From: Pseudoalteromonas luteoviolacea DSM 6061
Lineage (GTDB): Bacteria > Pseudomonadota > Gammaproteobacteria > Enterobacterales > Alteromonadaceae
Assembly (NCBI RefSeq): GCF_001625655.1
Contig: NZ_AUYB01000082.1
Location: 62,001-126,000, forward strand
Direction of reading: 5' to 3'
DNA: 64,000 nt
Below the pieces are notes generated by a model, which ran no database searches, was not told the DNA's origin, and worked only from the letters and a program-made list of their open reading frames with translations. Of this stretch, positions 27,590-38,619 are shown one piece after another. The translations under genes were made by a program, and so were the position numbers. Numbering within the stretch: the stretch's first letter is position 1; each line of letters opens with the position of its first letter.

Positions 27590-28882
27590 ATGAATTTCAA
27601 AAAGCTGTTACTAATTCCAATATTGAGTGCTGCACTATGTCAGCAAGCACTTGCTGAGCGTGTACAAATAGATAAAGTTGTTGCTACCGTCAACGAAGGT
27701 GTGGTTTTACAAAGCGAAGTAGACCAAATTGTCAACCGAGTAAAAGAACAAGCCAAGCAACAAGGCACTGAGTTACCTTCCGACAAAGTTCTTAGCATTC
27801 AAGCTACTGACAGACTTGTCGATCAAGTGCTCATTTTACAGCTGGCAAACAGAATGGGCCTTGAAATATCTGACGCCCACTTAGATCAAACGCTAGCCAA
27901 TATTGCCAAAGAGCAAGGTGGTACAATCGCTGATTTACGTCGCTCAATTGAAGCTTCAGGAGAGAGCTACCAAGCTTACCGAGAAGAGCTGAGAAAAGAA
28001 ATCACCATGAACCAAGTAAAACGTGGTGCAGTAGACAGAAGAGTCTACATTAGCCCTCAAGAAGTGGATAACCTTAATAAAATTTTAGCTGAGCAGTCAG
28101 GTCAAAGTGAAGAATACGACATCGGTCACATTCTCATCAAAGTAGACAGCAAAGCAAACCCTGAGGAAATTGCAGAAGCAAGGGAACGCGCCGAAAAAGT
28201 TATCGAGTTCCTTAACGAAGGCAGAGAGTTTAAACGCATCGCGATTGCTTCATCAGGTGGTGCAAATGCGTTAGATGGTGGACAGCTCGGTTGGATGGGT
28301 ATTAATGAAATGCCAACCCTATTTGCAGAAGCTATTAAGGGTAAGAAAAAGGACGAAATTGTAGGTCCGTTACGCTCTGGTGCTGGTTTCCATATTGTCA
28401 AAGTACAAGACGTCAGAGGGCGTGAAGTCGTTGAGACTGTAGAAGTTCGTTCAAGACACATCCTATTAAAGCCTTCTATCATCCTAAGTGAAGAAAAAGC
28501 CAGAGACATGTTGGCAGGTTTTGTAAAAGATCTTCGTGAAGGAAAAGCTGATTTTGCTGAATTGGCAAAAGAGCACTCGGAAGACCCTGGCTCTGCTTTG
28601 AAAGGCGGTGAATACGACTGGACAGACCCATCAACATACGTGCCTGCTTTTAGAGATACGCTTATGGGTCTTGAGAAAGATCAAATCAGTGAGCCATTTC
28701 GTAGTACATTTGGATGGCACATTGTTCAGTTGCTAGATAAGCGAGTTGCTGATAAAACTGAACAAGCAAAACTTAATCGTGCTCATCAGCTTTTATTCAG
28801 AAGAAAATTCAAAGAAGAAAGCTTCAAGTGGATGAGAGAAATGCGTGAGCAAGCTCACATTCAAGTAATCGAAAGCCAATAA
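27590..28882 (+). CDS. surA: Periplasmic chaperone and peptidyl-prolyl isomerase SurA
   Basis: SurA escorts unfolded outer-membrane proteins, including LptD, through the periplasm to the BAM complex. The 430 residues start with a signal peptide ending ALA-ER, then the N-terminal chaperone domain (about 22-170, with [15 protein letters not shown]), and two parvulin isomerase domains recognisable at [11 protein letters not shown] and [11 protein letters not shown], followed by a C-terminal helix. The size matches E. coli SurA (428). It follows lptD by 14 bases, reflecting the functional tie. Confidence 0.96.
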   Translation: MNFKKLLLIPILSAALCQQALAERVQIDKVVATVNEGVVLQSEVDQIVNRVKEQAKQQGTELPSDKVLSIQATDRLVDQVLILQLANRMGLEISDAHLDQTLANIAKEQGGTIADLRRSIEASGESYQAYREELRKEITMNQVKRGAVDRRVYISPQEVDNLNKILAEQSGQSEEYDIGHILIKVDSKANPEEIAEARERAEKVIEFLNEGREFKRIAIASSGGANALDGGQLGWMGINEMPTLFAEAIKGKKKDEIVGPLRSGAGFHIVKVQDVRGREVVETVEVRSRHILLKPSIILSEEKARDMLAGFVKDLREGKADFAELAKEHSEDPGSALKGGEYDWTDPSTYVPAFRDTLMGLEKDQISEPFRSTFGWHIVQLLDKRVADKTEQAKLNRAHQLLFRRKFKEESFKWMREMREQAHIQVIESQ

Positions 28883-28893
28883 GAAGACTTCAT

Positions 28894-29886
28894 ATGTGCT
28901 TGAGAATAGCAATTACACCAGGGGAGCCCGCGGGGATCGGGCCAGACCTAGTTCTAAAGTTAGCGCAGCAACAGTGGCCTGCGCAACTCGTGGCTGTTGT
29001 TGATAAAACCATTTTAGAACAACGAGCTAAAGAGCTAGGATTAGAGGTAGAGCTACTAGCATTTGACCCAGAACAACCAGTGACGCCAGCAGCGGCAAAG
29101 CAAATCTATTATTTGCAAGTGGATAAGGGCTGTGATGTCGAACCAGGCCAGCTAGATGAGCGCAATGGGCAGTATGTGCTAGATACGCTTCGTATTGCCT
29201 CCGAAAAAAATATGGATGGCACATTTGCCGCAGTAGTAACTGGGCCAGTGCATAAAGGTATCATTAACCGAGCAGGAATATCTTTTAGCGGACATACCGA
29301 GTATTTTGCGCACCAGTCTAATACGCCTGATGTTGTTATGATGCTTGCGACTAAAGGATTAAGAGTCGCACTCGCCACAACGCACATTCCTCTTGCATAT
29401 GTATCTAAAGCGATTACCAAAGAACGCCTTACAAAAGTTGCCAACATTCTGTATCACGACTTACAAACCAAGTTTGGCGTTGCACAACCGCGAATTTTAG
29501 TTTGCGGCTTAAATCCTCATGCAGGCGAAGGTGGACACCTTGGCAACGAAGAAATAGATACAATTACACCGGTGCTCGAAATGCTTAACCAAGAAGGCAA
29601 AAACTTCATTGGTCCATTGCCTGCAGATACGCTATTTCAAGCAAAATATTTAGATAATGCAGATGCCGTGCTCGCGATGTATCACGATCAAGGCTTACCT
29701 GTGTTAAAATACAAAGGATTCGGAAACTCGGTCAACATTACACTGGGTTTACCTTTTATTCGAACTTCAGTTGACCATGGTACGGCACTTGATTTAGCCG
29801 CATCTGGTGATATAGAAGTTGGTAGCTTTGAATTAGCAATACACGAAGCAATTAAGCTTGCAAGCAAGAAATTACAGAATTCATGA
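28894..29886 (+). CDS. pdxA: 4-hydroxythreonine-4-phosphate dehydrogenase PdxA
   Basis: PdxA oxidises 4-phosphohydroxy-L-threonine with NAD+ in the deoxyxylulose-5-phosphate-dependent route to pyridoxal phosphate. The 330 residues match the family; [13 protein letters not shown] at the N-terminus, the zinc-binding histidines in the FSGHTEYFA and [12 protein letters not shown] segments, and SVDHGTALD near the C-terminus are all visible. The gene lies 11 bases after surA and overlaps rsmA by four bases (ATGA), which indicates translational coupling. Confidence 0.96.
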   Translation: MCLRIAITPGEPAGIGPDLVLKLAQQQWPAQLVAVVDKTILEQRAKELGLEVELLAFDPEQPVTPAAAKQIYYLQVDKGCDVEPGQLDERNGQYVLDTLRIASEKNMDGTFAAVVTGPVHKGIINRAGISFSGHTEYFAHQSNTPDVVMMLATKGLRVALATTHIPLAYVSKAITKERLTKVANILYHDLQTKFGVAQPRILVCGLNPHAGEGGHLGNEEIDTITPVLEMLNQEGKNFIGPLPADTLFQAKYLDNADAVLAMYHDQGLPVLKYKGFGNSVNITLGLPFIRTSVDHGTALDLAASGDIEVGSFELAIHEAIKLASKKLQNS

Positions 29887-30689
29887 CAGATAAAGTACAT
29901 TTAGGGCATCGCGCCCGCAAAAGATTTGGTCAAAACTTCCTTAATGATGAAAGCATTATTGATAAAATAGTGACTGCTATTGACCCGAAACCTGGCGATA
30001 ACCTTGTTGAGATCGGACCTGGTTTGGGCGCAATCACAGAGCCGGTTGTAGAGCTCAGTGGTAAGTTAACCGTTGTTGAGTTAGATAGGGATTTGGCCGA
30101 GCGCTTAATTGAGCATCCTTTCATGGGCAGTAAACTTACTGTTCATCAGGGTGATGCCATGAAGTTTGACTTCTCTACCTTAGTAGATGAACAATCAAAG
30201 CTAAAGATTTTTGGTAATTTACCGTATAACGTATCAACACCATTACTGTTCCACCTATTTGAATTTGCAGATCAGGTAGAACACATGCACTTTATGCTTC
30301 AAAAAGAGGTGGTGAATCGCATGGTCGCGGGTCCTGGTTCAAAAGCCTACGGCCGACTAAGCGTGATGACACAATACTACTGCCATGCAATACCGGTGAT
30401 CGAAGTACCACCTACATGCTTTAAGCCTGCGCCAAAAGTAGATTCTGCTGTGGTTAGGTTAATGCCTAAGGATGCCGCTAGTCGCAATGCGAAAAGTACA
30501 AAAATCCTTAATACTGTATGCTTGGAAGCTTTTAACCAAAGGCGTAAAACATTAAGAAACAGCCTTTCAAACCTGTTGACCGTAGAAGAAATAAAGCAAC
30601 TGGGTATTGACCCGTCACTGCGTGCGGAAAATATCTCTCTTACTCAATTTATTGAAATTGCAAACTGGATTTATGACAACAAACAGTGA
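29883..30689 (+). CDS. rsmA: 16S rRNA dimethyltransferase RsmA (KsgA)
   Basis: RsmA dimethylates two adjacent adenosines (A1518 and A1519 in E. coli numbering) near the 3' end of 16S rRNA during small-subunit assembly; its loss gives kasugamycin resistance. The 268 residues show RFGQNFLND at the N-terminus, the S-adenosylmethionine loop [11 protein letters not shown], the acidic VVELDRDL, and the catalytic motif [10 protein letters not shown]. Length is the family norm. It overlaps the gene before it by four bases and the gene after it (apaG) by 17 bases. Confidence 0.96.
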   Translation: MTDKVHLGHRARKRFGQNFLNDESIIDKIVTAIDPKPGDNLVEIGPGLGAITEPVVELSGKLTVVELDRDLAERLIEHPFMGSKLTVHQGDAMKFDFSTLVDEQSKLKIFGNLPYNVSTPLLFHLFEFADQVEHMHFMLQKEVVNRMVAGPGSKAYGRLSVMTQYYCHAIPVIEVPPTCFKPAPKVDSAVVRLMPKDAASRNAKSTKILNTVCLEAFNQRRKTLRNSLSNLLTVEEIKQLGIDPSLRAENISLTQFIEIANWIYDNKQ

Positions 30690-31062
30690 GATCGGTTCGC
30701 CGATAAAAGTCTCGGTAGAAACATTTTATGTAGAAGCTCAGTCACAACCTGAGAAAGACAAGTACGTATTTGCCTATACCATTACTATCAAGAATCATAG
30801 TTTGTGTAGCGCTAAACTGGAGAGCCGTTATTGGCTCATCACAGATGCCAATGGCAAAGAAACCGAGGTTGAAGGTGATGGCGTTGTTGGTGAACAGCCC
30901 ACCATTCGCCCAGGAGAGAGCTACCAGTACACAAGCGGTGCAGTGCTTGATACGCCAGTTGGCACTATGGAAGGTTATTATCTAATGCGCAATGAGTTTG
31001 GCTCTGAGTTCAAAGCACCGATTAAAGTGTTTCGACTAAATCGACCGGATATATTGCATTAG
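30673..31062 (+). CDS. apaG: ApaG protein
   Basis: ApaG is a small soluble immunoglobulin-like fold protein (formerly linked to Co2+ resistance and Mg2+ efflux) found beside apaH; its biochemical role is still unclear. The 129 residues match E. coli ApaG (125), with the signature [22 protein letters not shown]. The start is the ATG at 30673, which overlaps the end of rsmA by 17 bases; the longer frame from 30607 has no family support. It sits between rsmA and apaH as in E. coli. Confidence 0.93.
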   Translation: MTTNSEIGSPIKVSVETFYVEAQSQPEKDKYVFAYTITIKNHSLCSAKLESRYWLITDANGKETEVEGDGVVGEQPTIRPGESYQYTSGAVLDTPVGTMEGYYLMRNEFGSEFKAPIKVFRLNRPDILH

Positions 31063-31065
31063 GCT

Positions 31066-31866
31066 ATGGCTACTTACGCAATTGGTGACTTGCAAGGCTG
31101 CTATGCGCCGTTTAAAAACTTGCTTGATCAAGTTGATTTTAACCCTAGTCAAGATCACCTCTATCTTGTGGGAGATTTGGTCGCCCGAGGACCTGACTCC
31201 CTCTCTTGTATTGACCTAGTTTACACACTACAAGACTCTGTAACCGTCACGCTTGGTAATCACGACTTGCACTTACTTGCTACGGTATTAACAGATAAAC
31301 AAGCTAACCCGAAAGATAAACTTGAGCCACTATTAGCCAGTGATAAGTTACCTGCATACGTAGCATACCTGCAATCTCAACCCTTGTGTGTCTACAATAC
31401 GCAGTATGATAGCTTTATTTCCCACGCAGGGATCTACCCTCTGTGGACGATAGAAACAGCACTGCAATTATCCAGTTGGGCAAAAGACTGTTATCAAGGT
31501 CCAGATGCTGCTCGCTATCTCAGTGCGATGTACGGCAAGCAATCAGATGTCATCATTGATACAAAAGATACACAGATTAAGTTTAATTCGATCGTCAACG
31601 TATTTTCGCGTATGCGCTTTTTAACTCAAGATCTCAGTTTAGATTTTGATAATAAATCTGGGATAGAATTAAATAATGGATTGACCCCTTGGTTTAACCA
31701 CTCTAGGTTTAAAACATCCAGCACACAGTTTATATTTGGACACTGGGCGGCCTTAGAAGGTAGGACCACTACGACCAAGACCATTGCGTTGGATACAGGA
31801 TATGTGTGGGGAGGACCAATGACGCTATTAAACTTGTCTACAAATGAACAAATAACAAGCAAATAA
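31066..31866 (+). CDS. apaH: Diadenosine tetraphosphatase ApaH
   Basis: ApaH splits diadenosine tetraphosphate to two ADP and also removes Np4 caps from RNA. It is a metallophosphatase; the 266 residues show the three binding motifs in order, AIGDLQGCY, YLVGDLVARGPDS and TLGNHDLHLLA, followed by the C-terminal histidine region ISHAGIYPLW and FGHWAALEG. Length matches the family (about 280). It is the last gene of the lptD operon, three bases after apaG; no clear terminator follows before the chemotaxis receptor gene. Confidence 0.95.
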   Translation: MATYAIGDLQGCYAPFKNLLDQVDFNPSQDHLYLVGDLVARGPDSLSCIDLVYTLQDSVTVTLGNHDLHLLATVLTDKQANPKDKLEPLLASDKLPAYVAYLQSQPLCVYNTQYDSFISHAGIYPLWTIETALQLSSWAKDCYQGPDAARYLSAMYGKQSDVIIDTKDTQIKFNSIVNVFSRMRFLTQDLSLDFDNKSGIELNNGLTPWFNHSRFKTSSTQFIFGHWAALEGRTTTTKTIALDTGYVWGGPMTLLNLSTNEQITSK

Positions 31867-31981
31867 TCGAAAACTGTCCATTTTTACTGAATTTTCTATT
31901 CACATCTGCTATAAAATACTTAACTAATGCGCAATAAATCCGATAAGTAGTTGTACTGCTTTAACTTGATGGTATACCTGT

Positions 31982-33997
31982 ATGAATTTAACCGTTAGCC
32001 AACGTATTTGGGGTGGCTTTATAATCATTACCCTACTCTTATTATCCATCGGAGGGAACTCACTGCTCAGGATCGCAAATATAGATAGTTCTACTCAGCT
32101 CGTTAATACGCTATCTTTACCTGCGCTCGACCGCAGCGCTGCACTACAGATTGAATTTACTCAGATGAGTAAATTAGCTCAAGCGAGTTTTTACACTCAA
32201 TCTACAGGTGATTTAAATAGTCTTAAAACGGCTTTTAACGAGCGCCAACAGGCTTTTGAGCGCAGTTATTCTGATCTAGACAACACGGTTAGTGATGAAC
32301 CTACACTTTCTAGCAGCAGCAAAGAAGTTCGTGCTAGTTTTCAAACCTTCTCAGGCTCTGTAGAGTCACTATTTCAAGACAAGGCGCTAGAGTTAAGCTT
32401 GAATAAACAACTTAAGACGCAGCTTGAAGAAGCAGAAATTGCAGCGGATGATGCTGCGACCGTTGTTGTTGACATCTTAGACTTAGAAGGCTTTGAAAGT
32501 ATTAACCAAAGAGCTTATCAAGCAGCAAATAAACTGGAGAACTCTTTTAGCTCACTGGCGACAAGTAGTGCTGACATGCTAACGATTGATGAGAGAAGTA
32601 CCTTAGATATCGTGAAAAAAGAGCAGAGCTATGTGTTTGAAGACATCGACAGAAATATCGAGTTGATGCGTGCAACCGTTGCCGAGTTAGATGAGGACTT
32701 ACTCAATGATTTGGATACCTACTATCAAACATTGTCTGATCAGCTTCAGGGAAGCAATAGTATCCCTAACAACAGGGAGCGTCTTATCAATGCAAGAGAG
32801 AACACAAAAAATGAGTTGAACGTTGCTGAGCAAGCCACGGCTAAAGCGTTAAAGCAACTGGGTAACCTTGTTTCACAGTCTAAACAACTTGCATTTGAAA
32901 TTCAAAACGAAGTAAATCAAGATGTCTCTTCTGCAAACATCGCAACTTGGACTGGCATGATTGCAGCAGCATTGCTTGCTATCGGCATTGCATACGTAAC
33001 AGTTAGTCGCATCACCAAGCCATTGGCAGAAGTAAACCGTGTTCTGGATATTGTTGCCAAAGGCGATATGACACATTCACTTGACGCTTCAGCAAAAGAT
33101 GAATTTGGCGAGTTAGCACAAAGCTGTAATACATTAATCGAGAGCTTGAAGGACCTTATTGCTGGTATCGTTTCTCGCTCTACGCAGTTAGCAGCTGCGT
33201 CTGAACAAACGTCAGCAATTACCTCTGAGTCCAGTCATGCAATTAAAAGCCAGCAATCTCAGGTTGAGCAAGCTGCAACTGCTACAACTGAGATGAGCTC
33301 AACTGCACATGGCGTTAGCAATAGTGCCCATCAAGCACTGGAAGAAATCAAGAATGCCGATCAAGAGGCTGAACGAGTCAAAGGCATTTCTCACGACAAC
33401 AAACGCACCATAGAGCAATTGGCACATGAAGTCGAAGAAGTTTCTTCTGTTATCAATAAGCTTCACCAAGATAGCTCGGCAATCGGTGGTATTTTGGATG
33501 TAATCCGTGGTATCGCTGAACAAACTAACCTACTTGCATTAAATGCTGCTATCGAAGCCGCTCGTGCAGGTGAACAAGGTCGCGGCTTTGCCGTTGTAGC
33601 AGATGAAGTACGTTCATTGGCAAGTAAAACTCAAGAGTCAACACAAGAGATACAATCGATGATTGAATCGCTGCAATCTGGCGCTGAAGAAGCCGTAAGT
33701 GCAATGTCTAAAGGCCAGCAGCAAGCTGAATCTTGTGTAGCACAAAGTGATATTGCAAATGAAGCGCTCAACAGCATCACAGATGCTGTATCACGAGCTC
33801 ATGATGTCAGTGAAGAAATTGCCACAGCGGCAAACGAGCAGCAACAGGTATCTCAAGAGATCAGCGAACGACTTGAGTCTATCGTCACAATAGCGGAGCA
33901 GACAGCTGAGGGAGCAAACCAAACGTCAATCTCCAGCTCTGAAGTCGCTAAACTCGCTGAAGAGTTACGACAATCCGTATCTCAATTTAGAGTTTAA
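31982..33997 (+). CDS. Methyl-accepting chemotaxis protein
   Basis: This 671-residue inner-membrane chemoreceptor controls the CheA kinase in response to an unknown ligand. A first membrane helix (about residues 10-30) leads to a long, all-helical periplasmic sensor region (about 35-320), then a second membrane helix (about 322-342), a HAMP domain (about 343-400) and the cytoplasmic coiled-coil hairpin, whose tip is the highly conserved [20 protein letters not shown]. The long helical sensor resembles the double four-helix-bundle type. No C-terminal pentapeptide for CheR/CheB tethering is seen. It is a single gene with its own strong terminator. Confidence 0.93.
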   Translation: MNLTVSQRIWGGFIIITLLLLSIGGNSLLRIANIDSSTQLVNTLSLPALDRSAALQIEFTQMSKLAQASFYTQSTGDLNSLKTAFNERQQAFERSYSDLDNTVSDEPTLSSSSKEVRASFQTFSGSVESLFQDKALELSLNKQLKTQLEEAEIAADDAATVVVDILDLEGFESINQRAYQAANKLENSFSSLATSSADMLTIDERSTLDIVKKEQSYVFEDIDRNIELMRATVAELDEDLLNDLDTYYQTLSDQLQGSNSIPNNRERLINARENTKNELNVAEQATAKALKQLGNLVSQSKQLAFEIQNEVNQDVSSANIATWTGMIAAALLAIGIAYVTVSRITKPLAEVNRVLDIVAKGDMTHSLDASAKDEFGELAQSCNTLIESLKDLIAGIVSRSTQLAAASEQTSAITSESSHAIKSQQSQVEQAATATTEMSSTAHGVSNSAHQALEEIKNADQEAERVKGISHDNKRTIEQLAHEVEEVSSVINKLHQDSSAIGGILDVIRGIAEQTNLLALNAAIEAARAGEQGRGFAVVADEVRSLASKTQESTQEIQSMIESLQSGAEEAVSAMSKGQQQAESCVAQSDIANEALNSITDAVSRAHDVSEEIATAANEQQQVSQEISERLESIVTIAEQTAEGANQTSISSSEVAKLAEELRQSVSQFRV

Positions 33998-34005
33998 AAT
34001 CCAAT

Positions 34006-34036
34006 AGGCCATAATTCGTTATGGCCTTTTTCTTTT
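34006..34036 (+). terminator. Rho-independent terminator of the chemoreceptor gene
   Basis: A nine-base perfect stem (AGGCCATAA with TTATGGCCT, loop TTCG) is followed by TTTTCTTTTC, starting nine bases after the stop codon. Confidence 0.9.
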
Positions 34037-34141
34037 CTATACAACCACCACTCGTCAATACTCAACTAATATTTCAATAATCCACAATCACGCACAAGCA
34101 AAAGCTGTGGCGCTTCCCCTCAGAGTTTTGTACACACATAA

Positions 34142-34174
34142 AAAAACCGCCTGCAATTAAATGAGGCGGTTTTT
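34142..34174. terminator. Bidirectional terminator between chemoreceptor and tkt
   Basis: AAAAACCGCCT pairs perfectly with AGGCGGTTTTT around an 11-base loop, giving a T-run on either strand. It lies 47 bases after the stop of tkt on the minus strand and backs up the chemoreceptor terminator on the plus strand. Confidence 0.85.
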
Positions 34175-34220
34175 AATGCTAGTCATGGGTCTTTTAAAAA
34201 GACTCACTCCTTTAAGTGAC

Positions 34221-36212
34221 TTAAAAAAGTGCTTTTGCTTTTTGTACGATATTTTCTACAGTAAAGCCGAAGTGCTTGAATAGCTCACCAGCAGGTGCTG
34301 ACTCACCGAAAGTACTCATGCCCACAATCGCGCCATTTAAACCAACATACTTGTACCAGAAGTCCTCAATACCCGCTTCAACTGCAACTCGACTCGTTAC
34401 CGCAGCCGGTAGTACTGATTCTTTGTACTCAGCAGATTGAGCATCAAATACGTCTGTGGAAGGCATAGACACAACTCTCACCTTCTTACCAGCCTCGCGA
34501 AGCTGCTGTGCAGCTTCTACAGCTAACTGTACTTCAGAACCTGTTGCAATCAGAATTACATCAGGGTTTGAATCACAGCTCAGCACGTAACCGCCACGTT
34601 TGATCGCAGCAACTTGCTCTTCTGTACGATTTTGCTGCTCTAAGCCCTGACGTGTAAATACAAGAGAAGTTGGGCCATCTTTTCGCTCAATCGCTTGCTG
34701 CCATGAAACTGCTGATTCAACTTGGTCACATGGACGCCAGCTAACTAGGTTTGGTGTCATACGCATATTTGCCAGTTGCTCTACCGGCTGGTGCGTTGGA
34801 CCATCTTCGCCAAGACCAATTGAGTCATGTGTATATACAAAAATGCTTGGCTGCTTCATTAGGGCTGCCATACGAACTGCATTTCTCGCGTATTCCATGA
34901 ACATTAAGAATGTAGCGCCGTAAGGTACGAAACCTTTGTGAAGTGCAATACCATTCATGATCGCCGACATCCCAAACTCACGTACACCATAGTAGATGTA
35001 GTTACCTGATGCGTCTTCAGCTGTAAGACCTTTTGAACCTTCCCAAATTGTTAGGTTAGAACCTGCTAGGTCAGCAGAGCCACCCATAAACTCAGGTAGC
35101 ATTGGGCCAAATGCGTTTAATGCATTTTGTGAAGCTTTACGCGTCGCTGGATTTGCTGGGTTTGCTTGCAATTGCGCAATATACGCTTCAGATTGAGCTG
35201 CCCAATCTGCCGGTAATTCGCCTTTAGTACGACGTTCAAATTCTGCTGCTAACTCTGGGTAGTTAATTTGATATTCTGTGAATTTAACTAACCACTCACT
35301 TTGAATTTGTTGACCGTGCGCTGCAGCATCCCACTTAGCATAAACACCTTCTGGGATTTCAAAAGCACCGTGCTCCCAACCTAAGAACTCACGAGCTGCT
35401 TTAATTTCGTCATCGCCCAGTGGTGCACCATGACAGTCATGGCTGCCAGATTTGTTTGGTGAACCGTAACCGATTACGGTCTTACAACAAATTAGCGTTG
35501 GTTTACCTGTTTCAGCGCGCGCTGCTTCAATTGCTGCTTTAATCGCTTCGCTGTCATGGCCGTCAACAGCTGGAATTACATGCCAACCATAAGACTCAAA
35601 ACGCTTTGGAGTGTCATCGCTAAACCAGCCTTCTACTTCACCGTCGATAGAGATGCCGTTGTCATCCCAAAACGCAATCAATTTACCTAAGCCAAGTGTG
35701 CCCGCTAAAGAACATGCTTCATGAGAAATACCTTCCATCAAGCAGCCATCACCTAAGAACGTATAAGTGTAGTGGTTTACAATATCGTATTCGTCACGGT
35801 TAAATTGCGCAGCCAATGCTTTTTCAGCGATTGCCATACCAACAGCGTTAGTAATACCCTGGCCTAGTGGACCTGTTGTTGTTTCAATGCCTGGTGCATA
35901 ACCATACTCAGGGTGACCTGGTGTCTTTGAATGCATTTGACGGAAATTCTTCAAATCATCAATCGAAAGGTCATAGCCGCTTAAGTGCAACAATGAATAA
36001 ATTAACATTGAACCGTGGCCATTTGATAATACAAATCTATCACGATCAACCCACTCTGGGTTATTTGGGTTGTGCTTTAAATAGTCACGCCAAAGTACCT
36101 CTGCGATGTCAGCCATTCCCATTGGTGCTCCTGGGTGGCCTGATTTAGCCTTTTGTACAGCGTCCATGGATAGAACGCGAATTGCGTTTGCAAGTTCTTT
36201 GCGAGATGGCAT
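34221..36212 (-). CDS. tkt: Transketolase
   Basis: Transketolase moves two-carbon ketol units between sugar phosphates in the pentose phosphate pathway, with thiamine diphosphate. The 663 residues equal the E. coli TktA length. The N-terminal region shows [18 protein letters not shown], the thiamine-binding [13 protein letters not shown], and the histidine-rich [12 protein letters not shown] with the transketolase motif [11 protein letters not shown] in the second domain. The start is the ATG at 36212, which has TAGGAG at good spacing; the frame extends 23 codons upstream without family similarity. It is transcribed away from metK, the usual arrangement in Alteromonadales and Vibrionales. Confidence 0.96.
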   Translation of the reverse strand: MPSRKELANAIRVLSMDAVQKAKSGHPGAPMGMADIAEVLWRDYLKHNPNNPEWVDRDRFVLSNGHGSMLIYSLLHLSGYDLSIDDLKNFRQMHSKTPGHPEYGYAPGIETTTGPLGQGITNAVGMAIAEKALAAQFNRDEYDIVNHYTYTFLGDGCLMEGISHEACSLAGTLGLGKLIAFWDDNGISIDGEVEGWFSDDTPKRFESYGWHVIPAVDGHDSEAIKAAIEAARAETGKPTLICCKTVIGYGSPNKSGSHDCHGAPLGDDEIKAAREFLGWEHGAFEIPEGVYAKWDAAAHGQQIQSEWLVKFTEYQINYPELAAEFERRTKGELPADWAAQSEAYIAQLQANPANPATRKASQNALNAFGPMLPEFMGGSADLAGSNLTIWEGSKGLTAEDASGNYIYYGVREFGMSAIMNGIALHKGFVPYGATFLMFMEYARNAVRMAALMKQPSIFVYTHDSIGLGEDGPTHQPVEQLANMRMTPNLVSWRPCDQVESAVSWQQAIERKDGPTSLVFTRQGLEQQNRTEEQVAAIKRGGYVLSCDSNPDVILIATGSEVQLAVEAAQQLREAGKKVRVVSMPSTDVFDAQSAEYKESVLPAAVTSRVAVEAGIEDFWYKYVGLNGAIVGMSTFGESAPAGELFKHFGFTVENIVQKAKALF

Positions 36213-36353
36213 GGATTCTCCTACCTTTAAATGTTTGCACGGTTGTTTTAAAGGCCCATTCTTACCTAATAAAATTACCACTGCAATTAAAATCAGCAGA
36301 AAACTAATAAATTCACATTGTTTTTAATGCATTAAAAGAAGCGATGTAAAAAT

Positions 36354-36369
36354 AGACGTCTAGGCGTAA
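36354..36369. promoter_or_regulatory. Probable MetJ operator (tandem met boxes)
   Basis: A perfect eight-base met box, AGACGTCT, is followed directly by a second, weaker box AGGCGTAA. MetJ binds tandem eight-base repeats of this consensus when loaded with S-adenosylmethionine and represses methionine genes. It lies 105 bases upstream of metK and 141 bases upstream of tkt, so metK is the natural target. The assignment rests on the exact consensus match and the location; no MetJ gene is in the window. Confidence 0.6.
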
Positions 36370-36473
36370 AAAAACTATGCATAGTTTAATGTTTTAGTTA
36401 GAATATCTTCCTTAAATTTTTCAAGCGCTGTGTTACGCATGTTCGCGAAGCGCCCTATTGTGAGTATAAAATA

Positions 36474-37625
36474 ATGGCGAAACACTTATTTACTTCAGAA
36501 TCAGTATCTGAAGGCCACCCGGATAAAATTGCTGACCAAATTTCCGATGCAGTATTAGATGCAATTCTTGAGCAAGACCCTAAGGCACGTGTAGCGTGTG
36601 AAACCTATGTAAAAACAGGTATGGTCATGGTTGGTGGTGAAGTAACCACAAGTGCTTGGGTAGACATTGAAGAGCTAACTCGTAAAACAGTACGTGAAAT
36701 TGGCTACACTCACTCTGATATGGGCTTTGATGCAGACTCTTGTGCAATTTTGAACACAATTGGTAAGCAATCACCAGATATCAACCAAGGTGTTGACCGC
36801 TCTCGTCCTGAAGAACAGGGTGCTGGTGATCAGGGCTTGATGTTCGGTTATGCATGTAACGAAACTGACGTTTTAATGCCTGCACCAATCACGTATTCAC
36901 ACCGTTTAGTTCAACGCCAAGCTGCTGTACGTAAAGATGGCACTCTTCCTTGGTTGCGCCCAGATGCGAAATCACAGGTAACTTTTGCATACGAAAATGG
37001 CAAGCCAGTGGGTATTGATGCGGTTGTACTTTCTACTCAGCACTGTGATTCAATCTCACAAGATGACCTAGTAGAGGCTGTGATGGAAACAATCATCAAG
37101 CCAACTTTACCTAAAGAACTCATTACAGAAGCAACAAAATTCTTCATTAACCCTACTGGCCGTTTCGTTATTGGTGGACCAATGGGTGACTGTGGTTTAA
37201 CTGGTCGTAAGATCATCGTTGATACATACGGCGGTATGGCTCGTCACGGTGGTGGTGCTTTCTCTGGTAAAGATCCATCGAAAGTTGACCGTTCTGCTGC
37301 TTACGCTGGTCGTTATGTTGCAAAGAACATTGTAGCTGCAGGCCTTGCTGATAAGTGTGAGATTCAAGTTTCTTACGCTATTGGTGTCGCAGAGCCGACT
37401 TCAATTAGCATTGATACGTTCGGTACTGGTAAATTAGAAGAAGCGCGTTTAATCGAATTAGTACGTGAACACTTCGATCTTCGCCCTTACGGCTTGATCA
37501 CCATGCTTGATTTAGAGCGTCCTATCTACCAGCCAACTGCGGCGTATGGTCACTTTGGTCGTGAAGAATTCCCTTGGGAAAAAACAGACAAAGCTGACGC
37601 ATTAAAAGCAGCGGCCAACTTATAA
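36474..37625 (+). CDS. metK: S-adenosylmethionine synthetase
   Basis: MetK makes S-adenosylmethionine from methionine and ATP. The 383 residues match the E. coli enzyme (384) and show [18 protein letters not shown] at the N-terminus, the ATP-binding [12 protein letters not shown], and the P-loop-like [16 protein letters not shown]. Transcription starts away from tkt, and a perfect met box lies in the shared intergenic region, so repression by MetJ is likely. A strong terminator follows the gene. Confidence 0.97.
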   Translation: MAKHLFTSESVSEGHPDKIADQISDAVLDAILEQDPKARVACETYVKTGMVMVGGEVTTSAWVDIEELTRKTVREIGYTHSDMGFDADSCAILNTIGKQSPDINQGVDRSRPEEQGAGDQGLMFGYACNETDVLMPAPITYSHRLVQRQAAVRKDGTLPWLRPDAKSQVTFAYENGKPVGIDAVVLSTQHCDSISQDDLVEAVMETIIKPTLPKELITEATKFFINPTGRFVIGGPMGDCGLTGRKIIVDTYGGMARHGGGAFSGKDPSKVDRSAAYAGRYVAKNIVAAGLADKCEIQVSYAIGVAEPTSISIDTFGTGKLEEARLIELVREHFDLRPYGLITMLDLERPIYQPTAAYGHFGREEFPWEKTDKADALKAAANL

Positions 37626-37648
37626 TCGTAGCGATACGAAACAGTTGC

Positions 37649-37679
37649 AAAAAAGGCGCTTCACTTTAGCGCCTTTTTT
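37649..37679. terminator. Bidirectional terminator after metK
   Basis: AAAAAAGGCGCT pairs exactly with AGCGCCTTTTTT around a seven-base loop. It starts 24 bases after the metK stop and 31 bases beyond the HDOD gene's stop, and has T-runs in both directions, so it can serve both convergent genes. Confidence 0.92.
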
Positions 37680-37709
37680 AATGCTCAATATTCGTGCTAA
37701 TTTCGGCTC

Positions 37710-38555
37710 TCAACCAATTAGAAATTCTTCCACATCTTCTTTTATATCTGTGTAATCGTCGTCACTCAGGTCCAAGCAGAGCATTACGTCATCTTTAAAG
37801 GCATACCAATCTGCGCAGCTCCTAAAGTGTTTAATTTCAAAAGTAAAGTTTTCGGCTAGCTTCAAAATCGCCATTGTTTGCTTTTCAATATCAGTTTCAC
37901 AATCTTGAAAAAACATAGCATCATGATGACGGAGAATTATCTGACAGACCCGCTTAGGTAAGTGCCAGGAACTGGCTAAGTAATAACCCACAACCGTATG
38001 ATTTGTAGGGTATTGCTGCTCTTCATATTGTAACAAGGTTTGCTCCGGACGCTGTGAAGCTCGAGACAAAACATCCGCGTAATCTTTAAACCTCATTGCC
38101 ATCGCAGGAATACCTGCATCATGAAAAAGCCCTAACAACTGCAAGTCCTCAATAGGCGTTTGAGCTCGCACTTTTTTCCCGATTAGCATGGCCACTTGAG
38201 AAATTTCAGACGCACTATCCCAAAATCTCTGCAAAGAAATACAGCTATCATCCTGATCAAACGCACTTTTAAGTAAATGCCCAGTCACAACTTGTGTAAT
38301 ACAGTTCATACCCAAAAACATCACCGCTTGCTTGATGTCTGTAATTGTTCTCGACATGCCATATGCCGGTGAGTTTATGACCTTCAATACTGCGGCAGCA
38401 GTCGCCACATCTACAGAAATTATTTCTGCAACTCGGCTTAATTCAGGTTCATCTTGATTAAGTTCATTCTGTAAGCTCTGCAATATCTCTGGCTTCGCAG
38501 GTAGACTGAACCCAGATCTCAAATCAGCTAAAACCTTGTCATCAATATCTATCAT
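37710..38555 (-). CDS. HDOD-domain signalling protein
   Basis: This 281-residue protein consists mainly of an HDOD domain, a metal-free or altered relative of the HD phosphohydrolase domain found in bacterial signalling proteins. The pattern is typical: SLPAKPEILQSLQNELN at the start, VDVATAAAVLKVINSPAYGMSR, the long helix with LQLLGLFHDAGIPAMAMRF, and the histidine pair ILRHHDA. No output domain is attached. Members often act in cyclic-di-GMP or stress signalling, but no partner is evident here. It converges on metK across a shared terminator. Confidence 0.88.
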   Translation of the reverse strand: MIDIDDKVLADLRSGFSLPAKPEILQSLQNELNQDEPELSRVAEIISVDVATAAAVLKVINSPAYGMSRTITDIKQAVMFLGMNCITQVVTGHLLKSAFDQDDSCISLQRFWDSASEISQVAMLIGKKVRAQTPIEDLQLLGLFHDAGIPAMAMRFKDYADVLSRASQRPEQTLLQYEEQQYPTNHTVVGYYLASSWHLPKRVCQIILRHHDAMFFQDCETDIEKQTMAILKLAENFTFEIKHFRSCADWYAFKDDVMLCLDLSDDDYTDIKEDVEEFLIG

Positions 38556-38619
38556 AGGTCAACTATCAAGTGGCTTTGATTTTAGTGTAGTAGATGAATT
38601 TTGCCCTGTCGCGACTATT

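Noticed and set aside
36313..36473. SAM riboswitch upstream of metK
   Set aside because: No riboswitch-like stem architecture is visible, and a perfect met box gives a simpler explanation for the region.
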